From contig NZ_JQKV01000006.1 of the NCBI RefSeq assembly GCF_000746205.1, positions 85,111 to 149,110 on the forward strand: DNA of 64,000 nucleotides, read 5' to 3'. This stretch comes from Halorubrum sp. BV1. GTDB taxonomy: Archaea > Halobacteriota > Halobacteria > Halobacteriales > Haloferacaceae. The position numbers and the translations under genes were made by a program. Below are positions 47,833-60,424 of the stretch, in pieces (positions within the stretch are counted from its first letter, which is position 1; each line of letters begins with the position of its first letter). The notes beneath the pieces are model-generated. The model had not been told where the DNA came from, did not search any database, and saw only the letters and a list, made by a program, of their open reading frames with translations.

Positions 47833-50061
47833 ATGGCGAGTGCCCTCGACGAGGATACCCAGCAGTCGCTCGCGGAGGGTCGCGAGTCGGCGAAGACGTT
47901 CCTTCGGTCGATCCAGAAGGACCTCCAGAAGGTGTTCGTCGTCTTCCTCCTCGGCTTCCTCGCGACGTTCTGGGCGCTCCGCACGTTCGTCTGGGAGTTC
48001 CTGTACACGGTCACCAAATCGAACATGTCCCCCTCGGTGGCCGCCGAGGCGGACGTCATCGCGACGACCCCCTTCGAGGTGATCCTGCTGCAGGCGAAGA
48101 TCGGTCTCATCGTCGGCGCAATCACCGCCCTCCCGGCGCTCGTCTACGTCTCTCGCACCGAGCTTCGCGCCCGCGGCGCGTGGCCGCAGTCGCCGATACC
48201 GCGCTGGAAGCTTGCCGGAATCGCGCTCCTCGGAGCCGGGCTCTTCGGCGTCGGCGTCGCCTACGGCGTCTACGCCTTCTTCCCGATCATGTTCTCGTTT
48301 CTGGCCGGATTCGGACTGGAGGCCGGCATCCAGCCGACCTACTCCATCGTGATGTGGACGGAGTTCATCGTCTTCCTCTCGCTGTCCTTCGGGCTCGCCG
48401 GCCAGATGCCGCTTCTCATCACCGGGCTCTCCTACTCGGGTATCGTCCAATACGAGACGTTCCGCGACAAGTGGCGCTACGCGGTGGTCGCCATCTTCGT
48501 CTTCGGTGCCGTCTTCTCGCCGCCGGACCCGTTCACGCAGCTGATGTGGGCGTTCCCGCTCGTGGCGCTGTACGGCTTCAGCCTCTACCTCGCGAAGCTC
48601 GTCGTCACCGCCCAGCGAAGCTCGGACCGCATCGACGTGCTCGGCGCGGCCCGAACCCACTGGAACGTCGTCGGCGGGGCGGCCGTCCTCGGCGGCGGAC
48701 TCGTGTACGCCTTCTACGAGTACGGCGGCCGGGCGGCCGTAAACGGGCTCCTCCGGCTGGCCAACAGCGACTGGCGGTTCCTCGACCCCGGTTCGGGCCT
48801 CGGCGTGGGTCCCGCCACCGGAATCGCGGTCTACGCCGCTGCGTGGGCGCTCATGTTCGTCGCCGTCGCGACGCTGTGGGCCGTCTACGCCGACCTCGAC
48901 ACGACCAGCCCGGGGTATCAGTACGGCGACCCGACCGCGGTCGATATCGCCGACCTCGACGCCGCCGGGGTCCGCGCCGCCCCCGACGACGTCTTCGCGC
49001 AGATGGACGAATCGGAGTCGCTCGGCCTCGCGCAGGCCGCTATGGACGACGACGACCCAGAGAAGGCGCAGGCGATCCTCGACCGATACGACGCGGTCGC
49101 CGACGCGGCGGACGACGCGGGCGACGCCGATTCGGTGGACGAGAGCAGAGAGAGTGGCGGTGCGGGCGGCGGCGGCTCCGGCGACGACGGACTCGTGGGA
49201 TCGATGCAGGACCGCACCTCCCGCGCGAGCACGACGTTCCTCTCGGAGCTTACGGACGGAAACGAAGACGAGGCCGAGGACGACATCGGCGGCTACTACA
49301 CGGACCTGAAGTTCATCTTCGACTCGCTGCGGTCGCGTTCCTTCCGGCTCGTCGCCGTCTTCAGCGCGGTGATGGCGGCCGCGTTCACGTGGCTGTACCT
49401 CGGCGGGCTCGCGACGGTCCGGAACGACCTCGAACGCCGCGTTCCCGCCCAGATAGAGGGAGGAATCAACATCATCACGCTCCACCCCGTCGAGGCGCTG
49501 ATATTCATGGTGAAGTTCTCCCTCTTGCTCGGCGTCATCGCCGTGTTCCCGGTGCTCCTCTACTACGCGTGGCCCGCGCTGCGAGAGCGCGGTTTCGTCG
49601 CCGGCCGGATCTATCAGGTGTACCTCTGGGCCGGCGCGCTCGGTGCCGGCATGATCGGCGGCTTCGCGCTCGGCTACGCGTACATCGCGCCCGGGCTCAT
49701 CGGATGGCTCGTCACGGACGCGGAGCTCGCGAACATGATCATCACCTATCAGGTGAGCGACTTCCTCTGGCTCGTCATCTACACCACGATCGGGATCGGC
49801 TTCCTCGCCGACATCCCGATCGCGATGATCCTGTTGAACAACGCCGGCATCCCGTACCGCGCCTTCCGCGAGCGCTGGCGCGAGGTCCTCATCGGCATCA
49901 TGCTCGTCGCGGCGGTGTTCACCCCGGCCGACGTAGTCACGATGTTACTCGCGACGGTGCCGCTGATGATCGCCTACGGCGTCGGCGTCGGCGTCCTCTT
50001 CGCCGTCACGCTCGGCGGGCGTCGCGACCTCTCGCCGCCGGCGGAGTTCGTCGGACGGTGA
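47833..50061 (+). CDS. Double-TatC translocase protein (TatCt type)
   Basis: 742 residues with two TatC domains fused. The first domain spans about 20-260 and the second about 500-735. Two extra helices lie between them (VVGGAAVLGGGLVYAFYEY and TGIAVYAAAWALMFVAV), about 14 helices in all. An acidic cytoplasmic linker separates the halves. This is the haloarchaea-specific TatCt, reported as essential in Haloferax. ATG 47833 fits a TATA-like gttgataac about 27 bp upstream. Confidence 0.93.
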   Translation: MASALDEDTQQSLAEGRESAKTFLRSIQKDLQKVFVVFLLGFLATFWALRTFVWEFLYTVTKSNMSPSVAAEADVIATTPFEVILLQAKIGLIVGAITALPALVYVSRTELRARGAWPQSPIPRWKLAGIALLGAGLFGVGVAYGVYAFFPIMFSFLAGFGLEAGIQPTYSIVMWTEFIVFLSLSFGLAGQMPLLITGLSYSGIVQYETFRDKWRYAVVAIFVFGAVFSPPDPFTQLMWAFPLVALYGFSLYLAKLVVTAQRSSDRIDVLGAARTHWNVVGGAAVLGGGLVYAFYEYGGRAAVNGLLRLANSDWRFLDPGSGLGVGPATGIAVYAAAWALMFVAVATLWAVYADLDTTSPGYQYGDPTAVDIADLDAAGVRAAPDDVFAQMDESESLGLAQAAMDDDDPEKAQAILDRYDAVADAADDAGDADSVDESRESGGAGGGGSGDDGLVGSMQDRTSRASTTFLSELTDGNEDEAEDDIGGYYTDLKFIFDSLRSRSFRLVAVFSAVMAAAFTWLYLGGLATVRNDLERRVPAQIEGGINIITLHPVEALIFMVKFSLLLGVIAVFPVLLYYAWPALRERGFVAGRIYQVYLWAGALGAGMIGGFALGYAYIAPGLIGWLVTDAELANMIITYQVSDFLWLVIYTTIGIGFLADIPIAMILLNNAGIPYRAFRERWREVLIGIMLVAAVFTPADVVTMLLATVPLMIAYGVGVGVLFAVTLGGRRDLSPPAEFVGR

Positions 50062-50131
50062 CGACCGACACGCGTGACGCCCTCTCTACGACCGACGAGT
50101 ATTCCCGCGCGCGACCGCAAGAGACGGTGAA

Positions 50132-53086
<2,955 letters not shown>

Positions 53087-53201
53087 ACTGGACGACGGTG
53101 TGTGTGCGTCGGTCTCGACCCGCCACGCGACGACTTCTCGACGCCGCGTGAGGAGGCTTCGAAAGGATGCTTTCAAGCGGTCGGTCGCCGAACCCGCGTC
53201 C

Positions 53202-54524
53202 ATGCACGACGGACTGAAAGGATTTCGCGACTTCTACCCGGGCGAGCAGTCCGCCCGCCGGGCAGTGACCGACGCGATCGAAGACGCCGCGAGCCGCCAC
53301 GGGTTCCGCGAGATCGCGACACCGGCGCTCGAACGGACCGACATGTATGTCGACAAGTCGGGCGAGGAGATAGTCGAAGAGCTGTACGCCTTCGAGGACA
53401 AGGGCGGCCGCGGTGTCGCGATGACGCCCGAACTCACGCCCACCGTCGCCCGGATGGTCGTCGCGAAGGGCCAGGAGCTGTCGAAGCCGATCAAGTGGGT
53501 GTCGACTCGCCCGTTCTGGCGCTACGAGCAGGTCCAGCAGGGGCGGTTCCGCGAGTTCTACCAGACGAACATCGACATCTTCGGCTCCTCGGCACCGGAG
53601 GCGGACGCGGAGGTGCTCGCGGTCGCCGCGGACGCCCTGACCGATCTCGGCCTCACCGCCGACGACTTCGAGTTCCGCGTCTCTCACCGCGACATCCTCG
53701 GCGGGCTCGTTCGGGCGCTCGCCGCCGACCCCGAGGACGTCGACACGGCGGCCGCGATCCGCGCCGTCGACAAGCGCGCCAAGGTCGACGACGGCGAGTA
53801 CCTCGGCCTGCTTTCGGACGCCGGGGTCGACCGCGCGACCGCCCGCGAGTTCGACGATCTCATCTCGGACGTCGACACTCCCGCAGACCTCGACGCGGTC
53901 GCCGAGGCCGGCGGCGCGGACGTCGAGGCCGCCGTCTCGAACCTCCGCGACGTGCTCGCCGCCGCCGACGACTTCGGCGCAGGCGAGTTCTGTGAGATAT
54001 CGCTCACGACCGCCCGCGGGCTCGACTACTACACCGGGGTCGTCTTCGAGTGTTTCGACTCGACCGGCGAGGTGTCCCGCTCCGTCTTCGGCGGCGGCCG
54101 CTACGACGACCTGATCGAGAGCTTCGGCGGCCAGCCCACGCCCGCGGTCGGCGTCGCCCCCGGCCACGCCACTCTCAAACTGCTCTGTCAGCGCGCCGGC
54201 GTCTGGCCCGACGAGGCGCTCTCCACCGACTACTACGTCCTGAGCGTGGGCGACACGAGAGCCGAAGCGGCCGCACTCGCCCGCGATCTTCGCGCGATCG
54301 ACGACGGCGTGGTGGTCGAGGAGGACGTTTCCGGCCGCTCGTTTGGCGCACAGCTCGGCTACGCCGACTCGATCAACGCCGAGACGGTCGTGATCGTCGG
54401 CGAGCGCGACTTAGAGAACGGCGAATACACGGTGAAAGACATGGAAAGCGGCGACGAGACGACCGTTCCGGTCGAGGAGTTCCCCCCGGAAGCGGGGCTG
54501 CCGACGTACGAGGACTACGAGTAG
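53202..54524 (+). CDS. hisS: Histidyl-tRNA synthetase
   Basis: 440 residues, class II synthetase. Motif 1 is near the N-terminus (GFRDFYPGEQ). Motif 2 is in STRPFWRYEQVQQGRFREFYQ. The histidine-specific segment GLDYYTG and motif 3 GGGRYDDLI are present. A C-terminal anticodon-binding domain follows. ATG 53202 is chosen over an in-frame start at 53100, supported by a TATA-like ctttcaag about 27 bp upstream. Attaches His to tRNA-His. Confidence 0.96.
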   Translation: MHDGLKGFRDFYPGEQSARRAVTDAIEDAASRHGFREIATPALERTDMYVDKSGEEIVEELYAFEDKGGRGVAMTPELTPTVARMVVAKGQELSKPIKWVSTRPFWRYEQVQQGRFREFYQTNIDIFGSSAPEADAEVLAVAADALTDLGLTADDFEFRVSHRDILGGLVRALAADPEDVDTAAAIRAVDKRAKVDDGEYLGLLSDAGVDRATAREFDDLISDVDTPADLDAVAEAGGADVEAAVSNLRDVLAAADDFGAGEFCEISLTTARGLDYYTGVVFECFDSTGEVSRSVFGGGRYDDLIESFGGQPTPAVGVAPGHATLKLLCQRAGVWPDEALSTDYYVLSVGDTRAEAAALARDLRAIDDGVVVEEDVSGRSFGAQLGYADSINAETVVIVGERDLENGEYTVKDMESGDETTVPVEEFPPEAGLPTYEDYE

Positions 54525-54606
54525 CGCGCTCACCGATGAGCGACGGAAGCGACCCCGACGGGCGGCTCCTCAACGCTTTTCACTCGCGCGCGGGGAGTGT
54601 CGAACG

Positions 54607-55680
54607 ATGACCCCGCTCGCAGCCATGCCTCCGGTCGAGATCGGTTTCCGCGTGCTCGCCGGTGCCGCCCTCATTCTGATCAACGCCTACTTCGTCGCCG
54701 TCGAGTTCGGGCTGACCCGGCTCAGGCAGTACCCCGAATCGGAGATCGACACGCCGGGGTTACGGCGGGCGTGGGAGATGACCGACGACCTGGAGTTCTA
54801 TCTCACGACCTGTCAGGTGTGGATATCCGGGACGTCGATCGCGCTCGGTATCGTCGCGGAGCCGGGGCTCGCGGCGCTCTTCTCTCCCGTGTTCGAGAAC
54901 ACCGCGCTCGCGTCCGCCGGGGCGGGCTCGCTTCTGGCCTTCTTTCTCATCAACATGGTCCACCTCACCCACGGTGAGCAGACGCCGACGTACCTCGGCG
55001 TCGAACGCTCGAAACAGGTCGCCGAGTACGGCGCGCGGCCGCTGTACTGGTTCGCGCGGCTCATCTCGCCGCTCATCAAGGCTGGCGACTGGGTGGCGAA
55101 GGCGACGCTCCGGCTGTTCGGCGTCGAGATGACCGGCGCGTGGACCGACGCCGAAGAGGACGTCGTCGAGTCGCGCGCGCAGCTTCGGAGCCGTCTCGGA
55201 TCGATGATGGAGGAGGTCGACCTCCCGGCAGAGCGCCGCGAGGAGGTCTTGAACGCGCTCGACGTCGACGAGGTCGCGGTGGCGGAGGTCTTGACCCCGG
55301 CCGATGAGGTCGTCGCGCTGTCGACCGAAGCCTCCCCGACGGAGAACCTCGACCGAATCCGCGACACGCCACACAGCCGGTTCCCGCTCGTCGGGTCCGA
55401 TCTCACCGACTTCGAGGGGATCGTGTACGCGCCGTCGATCGTGAGCCACTTCGAGGATCTTCGAGAGGGTGACCTGACGTTCGCTGAGATCGCCGCCCCG
55501 CCGATGACGATCGCGGCGGAGACGAGCGTCAGCGCCGCGTTCGACCAGTTTCAGGCGGAAGGACAGGAGCTCGCGCTCGTGATTCGGGACGGCGAGGTCG
55601 TCGGACTGGTGACCGCGACAGACGCGCTTGAGGCGGTGATGGGCCAGCTCGAAGACCCGCTCGACGCGGGCGACCTCTGA
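54607..55680 (+). CDS. CNNM-domain membrane protein with CBS pair (short form)
   Basis: 357 residues. N-terminal CNNM domain with three or four helices (AALILINAYFVAVEFGLTRL, SLLAFFLINMVHLTHGEQTPTYL). A CBS pair spans about 215-345. It lacks a CorC/HlyC domain, unlike the 428-residue paralogue at 5.5 kb. Likely an ion (Mg2+/Co2+) transport or regulatory protein. The two copies differ greatly in sequence. Confidence 0.85.
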   Translation: MTPLAAMPPVEIGFRVLAGAALILINAYFVAVEFGLTRLRQYPESEIDTPGLRRAWEMTDDLEFYLTTCQVWISGTSIALGIVAEPGLAALFSPVFENTALASAGAGSLLAFFLINMVHLTHGEQTPTYLGVERSKQVAEYGARPLYWFARLISPLIKAGDWVAKATLRLFGVEMTGAWTDAEEDVVESRAQLRSRLGSMMEEVDLPAERREEVLNALDVDEVAVAEVLTPADEVVALSTEASPTENLDRIRDTPHSRFPLVGSDLTDFEGIVYAPSIVSHFEDLREGDLTFAEIAAPPMTIAAETSVSAAFDQFQAEGQELALVIRDGEVVGLVTATDALEAVMGQLEDPLDAGDL

Positions 55681-55712
55681 GGGCGGCGTTGTCGCGGGGT
55701 CGAGACGGGTTC

Positions 55713-56135
55713 CTACGTATACGCCTCTCGCAGGAACACCAGCGCCCCGCCGAGCATGGCGAGGTTGCCGAAGAAGGCGAGCCGCTCGCCGCTTTTGTCG
55801 TTCGCGTCGGCGTTCCAGAAGTCGTGCATCGTCGCGGTCACGCCGACGAGGAACGTGACTGCCGCACCGGTCGCGACCCGCGGGAGCCGCCAGAGCGCGA
55901 TGCCGACGCCGGCGGCGACCATCGTTCCCGAGGCGAGCGGCGCGGCGACCTCCGGGAACGGGACGCCGGCGGACTCGGCGTACCCGATCGTGTCGTCCAT
56001 GTCGCGGAAGTCCTCTGACGCTTGCGCGGCGAGACCGATCCCGAGGAGCACCCGACCGAGCCGCGAGGGCGCGTCGCCTCCGTTTTCGGCCGCGTCCGCC
56101 GGGTCCACCGGGGCGTGGTCGTCGTTCTCGGTCAT
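55713..56135 (-). CDS. DoxX-family membrane protein
   Basis: 140 residues, about four hydrophobic helices after an acidic N-terminus. LGRVLLGIGLAAQASEDFRD, VAAGVGIALWRLP and FWNADANDKSGERLAFFGNLAMLGGALV match DoxX. Possible role in redox or quinone-linked membrane metabolism. ATG 56135 is preferred; a TATA-like ttttatgg lies about 27 bp upstream on the minus strand. Confidence 0.82.
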   Translation of the reverse strand: MTENDDHAPVDPADAAENGGDAPSRLGRVLLGIGLAAQASEDFRDMDDTIGYAESAGVPFPEVAAPLASGTMVAAGVGIALWRLPRVATGAAVTFLVGVTATMHDFWNADANDKSGERLAFFGNLAMLGGALVFLREAYT

Positions 56136-56219
56136 ACCTCGATCAACGGTAGCACGCACCATAAAATCAGGGTGGCGAGCGGTTCGGTTGCGGGACCGAT
56201 CTGACCTGCGGCCGCGGCG

Positions 56220-56813
56220 TCAGTCCGCGGTCGCCGCCGCCGCGCCGTGGTCGATCTCCGTGCCGAGGAGGTCGAGGAACGCCGCGATCCACTCGGGGTG
56301 GTCGGGCCACGCCTGTGCGGTGACGAGGTTGCCGTCCGTGGTCACCTCGTCGACCCACGAACAGCCGGCGGCCTCCACCTCGGCCCGTACCGCCGGGTAC
56401 GCCGTCATCTCGTAGCCGTCGAGCACGCCCGCGGCTGCGAGGATCTGCGGCCCGTGACAGATCGCCGCGACCGGCTTGTTGGCCTCGAAGAAGTGACGCA
56501 CTGCGTCGAGCACCGCCTCGTAGCCGCGGAGGTACTCCGGTGCGCGTCCGCCGGGAACGACGAGCGCGTCGTAGTCGGCGGGGTCGATCTCGTCGAACCC
56601 GTGCGTGAGCGCGAAGTCGTGGCCGCGCTCCTCCAGATACGTCTGGTCGCCGCGGAAGTCGTGGATCGCGGTCTTGACGCTGTCGTCCGCTCCCTTCTCC
56701 GGACAGACCGCGTGGACCTCGTGGCCGACCGCCTGAAGCGCCTGAAACGGCACCATGATCTCGTAGTCTTCTCCGAAGTCGCCGACGATCATCAGGATCT
56801 GCGCTCCTGTCAT
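56220..56813 (-). CDS. DJ-1/PfpI-family protein
   Basis: 197 residues. Nucleophile C119 lies in AAICHGPQ, with an acidic residue in GDFGEDYE. VVPGGRAPEYLR is also conserved. Members are proteases, glyoxalases or deglycases; glyoxalase III/deglycase-like activity is a reasonable guess. ATG 56813 is chosen over 56876, which adds an atypical lead. Confidence 0.88.
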   Translation of the reverse strand: MTGAQILMIVGDFGEDYEIMVPFQALQAVGHEVHAVCPEKGADDSVKTAIHDFRGDQTYLEERGHDFALTHGFDEIDPADYDALVVPGGRAPEYLRGYEAVLDAVRHFFEANKPVAAICHGPQILAAAGVLDGYEMTAYPAVRAEVEAAGCSWVDEVTTDGNLVTAQAWPDHPEWIAAFLDLLGTEIDHGAAAATAD

Positions 56814-56910
56814 GTGTCTATCACCACCTTGCGGTACGCGCTGCGAGCAAATAACGGTACTGCCGAGTGATACCACACACCGCGGCCAGCGTCCTCACGC
56901 CGACTCCCAC

Positions 56911-57822
56911 CTACTGCTTCGGCTCCGGCGGCCGCAAGTCTCGCTGGAACTCGTCGAACACGTCGAGATCGTCGGGCAGGTCGTACTCGATCTCGCGGTC
57001 GTCTTGGTTGTCGGGGAGCCGCCCGTCTTCGAGTTCGTCGGCGGACTCTTCCCATCCCGGCTTCACCCGGACGCTGCGCGCCGGCGAGCCGACGACGACG
57101 TGGTGGTCGGGCACGTCCCCTTGTACCACCGAGCGCGCGCCGACGACGCTGTTCTCGCCGATCCGGCAGCCTGCCCGGACCATCGCGTCGTAGGTGACGC
57201 GGGCGTCGTCCTCGACGATCGTGTGGAAGTTCCGAACCTCGGTCTGGTCGACGAGGTCGTGGTCGTGGCTGTAGAGGTGGACGCCGTCGGAGATCGACGC
57301 GCGGTCGCCGATCGTGAGCTTTCCGCGGTCGTCGAGGTGGACGTCGTCGTGGATCACGACGTTGTCGCCGACCTCGATGTTGTGGCCGTAGGTGACGGAG
57401 ATCCCCTTGAAGAACCGACAGCCGTCGCCGCACTCGGCGAACAGGTGGTTGCCGAGCATCTGGCGGAACCGGAGCGCGAACTCGACGTTGTCGGCCATCG
57501 GCGTGGCGTCGAACTGCCGCCAGAGCCACTGGAGGTACTTCGACTGCTGGAAGCGCTCCTCGTCTTTTTCGGCGTAGTACTCCGATTCGAGCGTCGCGTT
57601 ACACGGATCGTACCCTTGCAGACGGACGCGCTCGGCCTTCGAGACCGACTCGCCGTCCTGCCACGCCTCCCAGCGCTCGCGGTCGCCGTGGAGATCGATA
57701 AGCGTGTCTCGCACGACCTCGCAGGTGTCCTCGTCCGAGGAGAGTCGGTCGTCCACCTCGTCGATGAACCCTCGGACCCCGGCCTCAGCACCGTCGGGCA
57801 GGGACACATGTCGCTTTGTCAT
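56911..57822 (-). CDS. Left-handed beta-helix acyltransferase
   Basis: 303 residues. The centre has hexapeptide repeats (IEVGDNVVIHDDVHL, LTIGDRASISDGVHLYSHDHD, AGCRIGENSVVGARSVVQGD), typical of LbH O-acetyltransferases such as maltose/galactoside or NodL-type enzymes. The N-terminal 120 residues resemble the Maa/NodL helical cap. SHDHD supplies the catalytic His. The acceptor is unknown, perhaps a sugar. Confidence 0.88.
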   Translation of the reverse strand: MTKRHVSLPDGAEAGVRGFIDEVDDRLSSDEDTCEVVRDTLIDLHGDRERWEAWQDGESVSKAERVRLQGYDPCNATLESEYYAEKDEERFQQSKYLQWLWRQFDATPMADNVEFALRFRQMLGNHLFAECGDGCRFFKGISVTYGHNIEVGDNVVIHDDVHLDDRGKLTIGDRASISDGVHLYSHDHDLVDQTEVRNFHTIVEDDARVTYDAMVRAGCRIGENSVVGARSVVQGDVPDHHVVVGSPARSVRVKPGWEESADELEDGRLPDNQDDREIEYDLPDDLDVFDEFQRDLRPPEPKQ

Positions 57823-57954
57823 CGCCCGTCCTTCGTCGCCATCCCTCAAAGGGATTCGGTTGTGCGAAGGTGTGATCAGAGAGTGTCGTCGACGGCGTTA
57901 CCGCCTCGTGGGAGCAACCGTACCCGCTAAGTGTCCCGATCCCGAAAGGCGGGT

Positions 57955-59028
57955 ATGCAACACCGCGAACTCGGGAACTCCGGCGTCGAGGTCTCGGAGA
58001 TCGGCTTCGGCGCGTGGGTCGTCGGCACCGACTGGTGGGGCGACCGCTCGGACGAGCAGGCGATCGGCATGGTCGAGGACGCGCTCGACGCCGGCGTCAC
58101 CTACGTCGATACGGGCGACGTGTACGGCCACGGCGACAGCGAGGAGATCATCGGGAAGGCGATACAGGACCGCCGAGACGAGGTGACGCTCGCGACGAAG
58201 ATCGGCTACGACTTCTACAACAACCCGCAGGCCGGCCACGGCGAACTCCCCAAGGAACTCGACCGCGACTACCTCGAAACCGCGTTCGAGCGCTCGCTCG
58301 ACCGGCTCGACACGGATTACGTCGACCTGCTCCAGCTCCACAACGCGAACGTCGAGGACGTCACCCCCGCGGTCCGTGACCTGCTGGCCGAGTGGAAGGC
58401 AGACGGTCGCGTCCGCGCGCTCGGCTGGGCGCTCGGTCCCTCCATCGGCTGGCTCGCCGAGGGCGACGCCGCCGTCGAGTACGAGGAGTTCGACGCGGTC
58501 CAGACCGTGTTCAACCTCTTCGAACAACAGCCCGGTCGGCATTTCGTCGAGACGATCCGCGAGTCCGACTCGGACACCTCCGTCATCGCCCGCGTGCCGC
58601 ACTCCTCGGGACTCCTCAACGAGCAGGTCACGCCGGACACCGTCCTCGAAGACGGCGACCACCGCTCGCACCGCCCGAAAGAGTGGTACGAGACGGGCTG
58701 GGAGAAGCTGGAGGCGATCCGCTTCCTCGAAGACCCGGGCCACGCCGAAGGGACCCGCACGATGGCGCAGGCGGCGATCCGCTGGCTACTCGCACACGAC
58801 GAGGTCGCCTCCGTCACCCCCACGTTCCGCGACGCAGACGACATCGCCGCGTGGAGCGCCGCGAGTGACGTCCCGCCGCTCTCCGAGGCGGAGTACGACC
58901 GCGTCGACGACCTGTATGCGCGCAACTTTGACATCGACCGCGACGACGGGATGGACGTCCTCAGAACGTCCGTCGACGGCGAAGACATCGAGGCCGCCGG
59001 GCTCGACAAACGCGCCGCCTCGTACTGA
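57955..59028 (+). CDS. Aldo/keto reductase
   Basis: 357 residues. The N-terminus MQHRELGNSGVEVSEIGFGAW is typical. Catalytic tetrad candidates: Asp in YVDTGDVYGHG, Tyr in the same segment, Lys in ATKIGYD and His in LLQLHN. NADPH-dependent reduction of a carbonyl or sugar substrate. The central insertion (HRSHRPKEWYETG) is common in haloarchaeal AKRs. ATG 57955 is preferred over 57931. Confidence 0.9.
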   Translation: MQHRELGNSGVEVSEIGFGAWVVGTDWWGDRSDEQAIGMVEDALDAGVTYVDTGDVYGHGDSEEIIGKAIQDRRDEVTLATKIGYDFYNNPQAGHGELPKELDRDYLETAFERSLDRLDTDYVDLLQLHNANVEDVTPAVRDLLAEWKADGRVRALGWALGPSIGWLAEGDAAVEYEEFDAVQTVFNLFEQQPGRHFVETIRESDSDTSVIARVPHSSGLLNEQVTPDTVLEDGDHRSHRPKEWYETGWEKLEAIRFLEDPGHAEGTRTMAQAAIRWLLAHDEVASVTPTFRDADDIAAWSAASDVPPLSEAEYDRVDDLYARNFDIDRDDGMDVLRTSVDGEDIEAAGLDKRAASY

Positions 59029-59389
59029 CTCGGTTTTACACCCCCAGCTTTCACATCTCCCGGTTCCGCATCCCAAGGTCCGAACCCATCGGCTCCATCC
59101 ACCCAGCCCCGGACCCGCCAGTTTCGCATCGAGATCGACCGACTGCGCGGATGTTTCTCCGATAGAGACCACTTTCACTCCGCTATCTGTAGGAACGTAG
59201 CGCGACGAGCGGCCCTCGATACAGACTGCTCGGAAGTGGTGGCTCGGTCGAAACCCATCGTCACAAGGGGCTCAGTGGGGGTAACACGTCGTCATGGCCA
59301 CCACCAGCAGCGTGACCGTCTGCGGATATAAAACTCCCGTGACGACACTCTCCGTCGACGGACGCGCGGTCGCCGTGACAGACAGCCCG
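59029..59389. other. 361-bp gap with orphan TATA-like element
   Basis: No convincing long ORF. A strong TATA-like gatataaaac at 59325-59334 reads as tttatatc on the opposite strand, so either strand could start there. Transcription to the left would give an RNA of up to 250 nt before the convergent reductase gene. A low-quality plus-strand ORF of 57 residues crosses the element. Confidence 0.4.
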
Positions 59390-59467
59390 CTACCGACCGC
59401 GAGCGAGCCGCCTCGCCACGCGGTCTTTATCGGATCGGACCCGATCGCCGAGTTCCGCGATCTGTGA
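59294..59467 (+). CDS. Possible 57-residue protein
   Basis: ATG 59294 to TGA 59467. The product reads MATTSSVTVCG, then TTLSVDGRAVAVTDSPLP, ending FIGSDPIAEFRDL. Codon use is typical in the first half. It overlaps the 3' 78 bp of the gene on the opposite strand, and the TATA lies inside it, which argues against this start. A GTG start at 59339 is an alternative. Confidence 0.22.
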   Translation: MATTSSVTVCGYKTPVTTLSVDGRAVAVTDSPLPTASEPPRHAVFIGSDPIAEFRDL

Positions 59468-60340
59468 CAACACCGGGTGATTCGGTCCTTCGGTCGGTCC
59501 GTAGAGGTACTCGTAGAAGGCTCGCTCGTCTTCCACGCCGAGGCTGGCTTCCGGTCGCAGCGGCGGGTCGTCGAGCGCCGTCTGCCGGTCGACGGCGAGC
59601 GCGTCGCACTCGCGTTCGAGTTCGTCGAGCCGCTCCCAGACGTCGATGGCGGCGTCCGTCGGATCGCGATCGATCCCGTCGAGGTGTTCGACGAGCCGCC
59701 GACGGCGACGGTCCACGCCAGCAAGATCGCTTTTGACGGCTCCGAGCGCGTCGATCTCGGTGTTGATAGCCTCTCCCAGTGCGGACCGGGCCTCGGCCGC
59801 CTGTCGACTCCGCCTGACGAGCGCCGACTGCGCCCCGGCCGAAAGCGTTCGGTCCGACGCCAGCGCAGTCGCCGTGTCGGGCCCCAGTTCGGCGGCGAGA
59901 CTCTCCGGGAGCGTCTCGTCGTACTCGCGTTCGTAATGGGGAAGCGACATCACGGTGTCTCTATACGCCGCGAGCACGCGCCTGAGCGTCACGTCGCCGC
60001 CCGCCCTGTCGACGGTGTGCACCCTCGCGGCCGGGCCGTCGAGGGGTGCCGTCATCGACTCCGCCGGCGCGGGTTCGAGCGAGGCGACGCGGTCGGCAAA
60101 CGACTCGAAGGCGTCCCGCTCGGCCAGCACACGGGAGCGTTCGCTCCGACAGGCCTCCGTCGCGTCGCGAACGTACGTGAACGCGAGGAACGCGACGACC
60201 CCGGCGAGAACGACTGCGGTGATCGCCCCCGGTTCGGTCGCCACCGCACTCACCTCACACGAGAGGGTCGCACACTCCGCGACCGCTGGGTCGGCACTCG
60301 GGACCTGAAACACCCCGGCCGAACCCGGATTCACGCTCAT
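59390..60340 (-). CDS. Haloarchaeal membrane-anchored coiled-coil protein (DUF7260-like)
   Basis: 316 residues. A short N-terminal region contains two Cys (ECATLSCE), then one membrane helix (ITAVVLAGVVAFLAFTYV, about 41-58). A long, charged helical region follows with heptad-like pattern (RSERSRVLAERDAFESFADRVASLE) and conserved LAAYRDTVMSLPHYEREY. This matches a family of unknown function common in haloarchaea; the number DUF7260 is from memory. ATG 60340. Confidence 0.7.
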   Translation of the reverse strand: MSVNPGSAGVFQVPSADPAVAECATLSCEVSAVATEPGAITAVVLAGVVAFLAFTYVRDATEACRSERSRVLAERDAFESFADRVASLEPAPAESMTAPLDGPAARVHTVDRAGGDVTLRRVLAAYRDTVMSLPHYEREYDETLPESLAAELGPDTATALASDRTLSAGAQSALVRRSRQAAEARSALGEAINTEIDALGAVKSDLAGVDRRRRRLVEHLDGIDRDPTDAAIDVWERLDELERECDALAVDRQTALDDPPLRPEASLGVEDERAFYEYLYGPTEGPNHPVLSQIAELGDRVRSDKDRVARRLARGR

Positions 60341-60424
60341 TATGAATGGTAACACGGTACACACACAAAGCGTTTGTGACCCGTTCACTCGCCGTGATAC
60401 CCGGGGATCACTTCAGATCCCCTT

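Noticed and set aside
58786..59178. 130-residue frame opposite the aldo/keto reductase 3' end
   Set aside because: Atypical codon use in the non-overlapping part and no motif; antisense shadow elsewhere.
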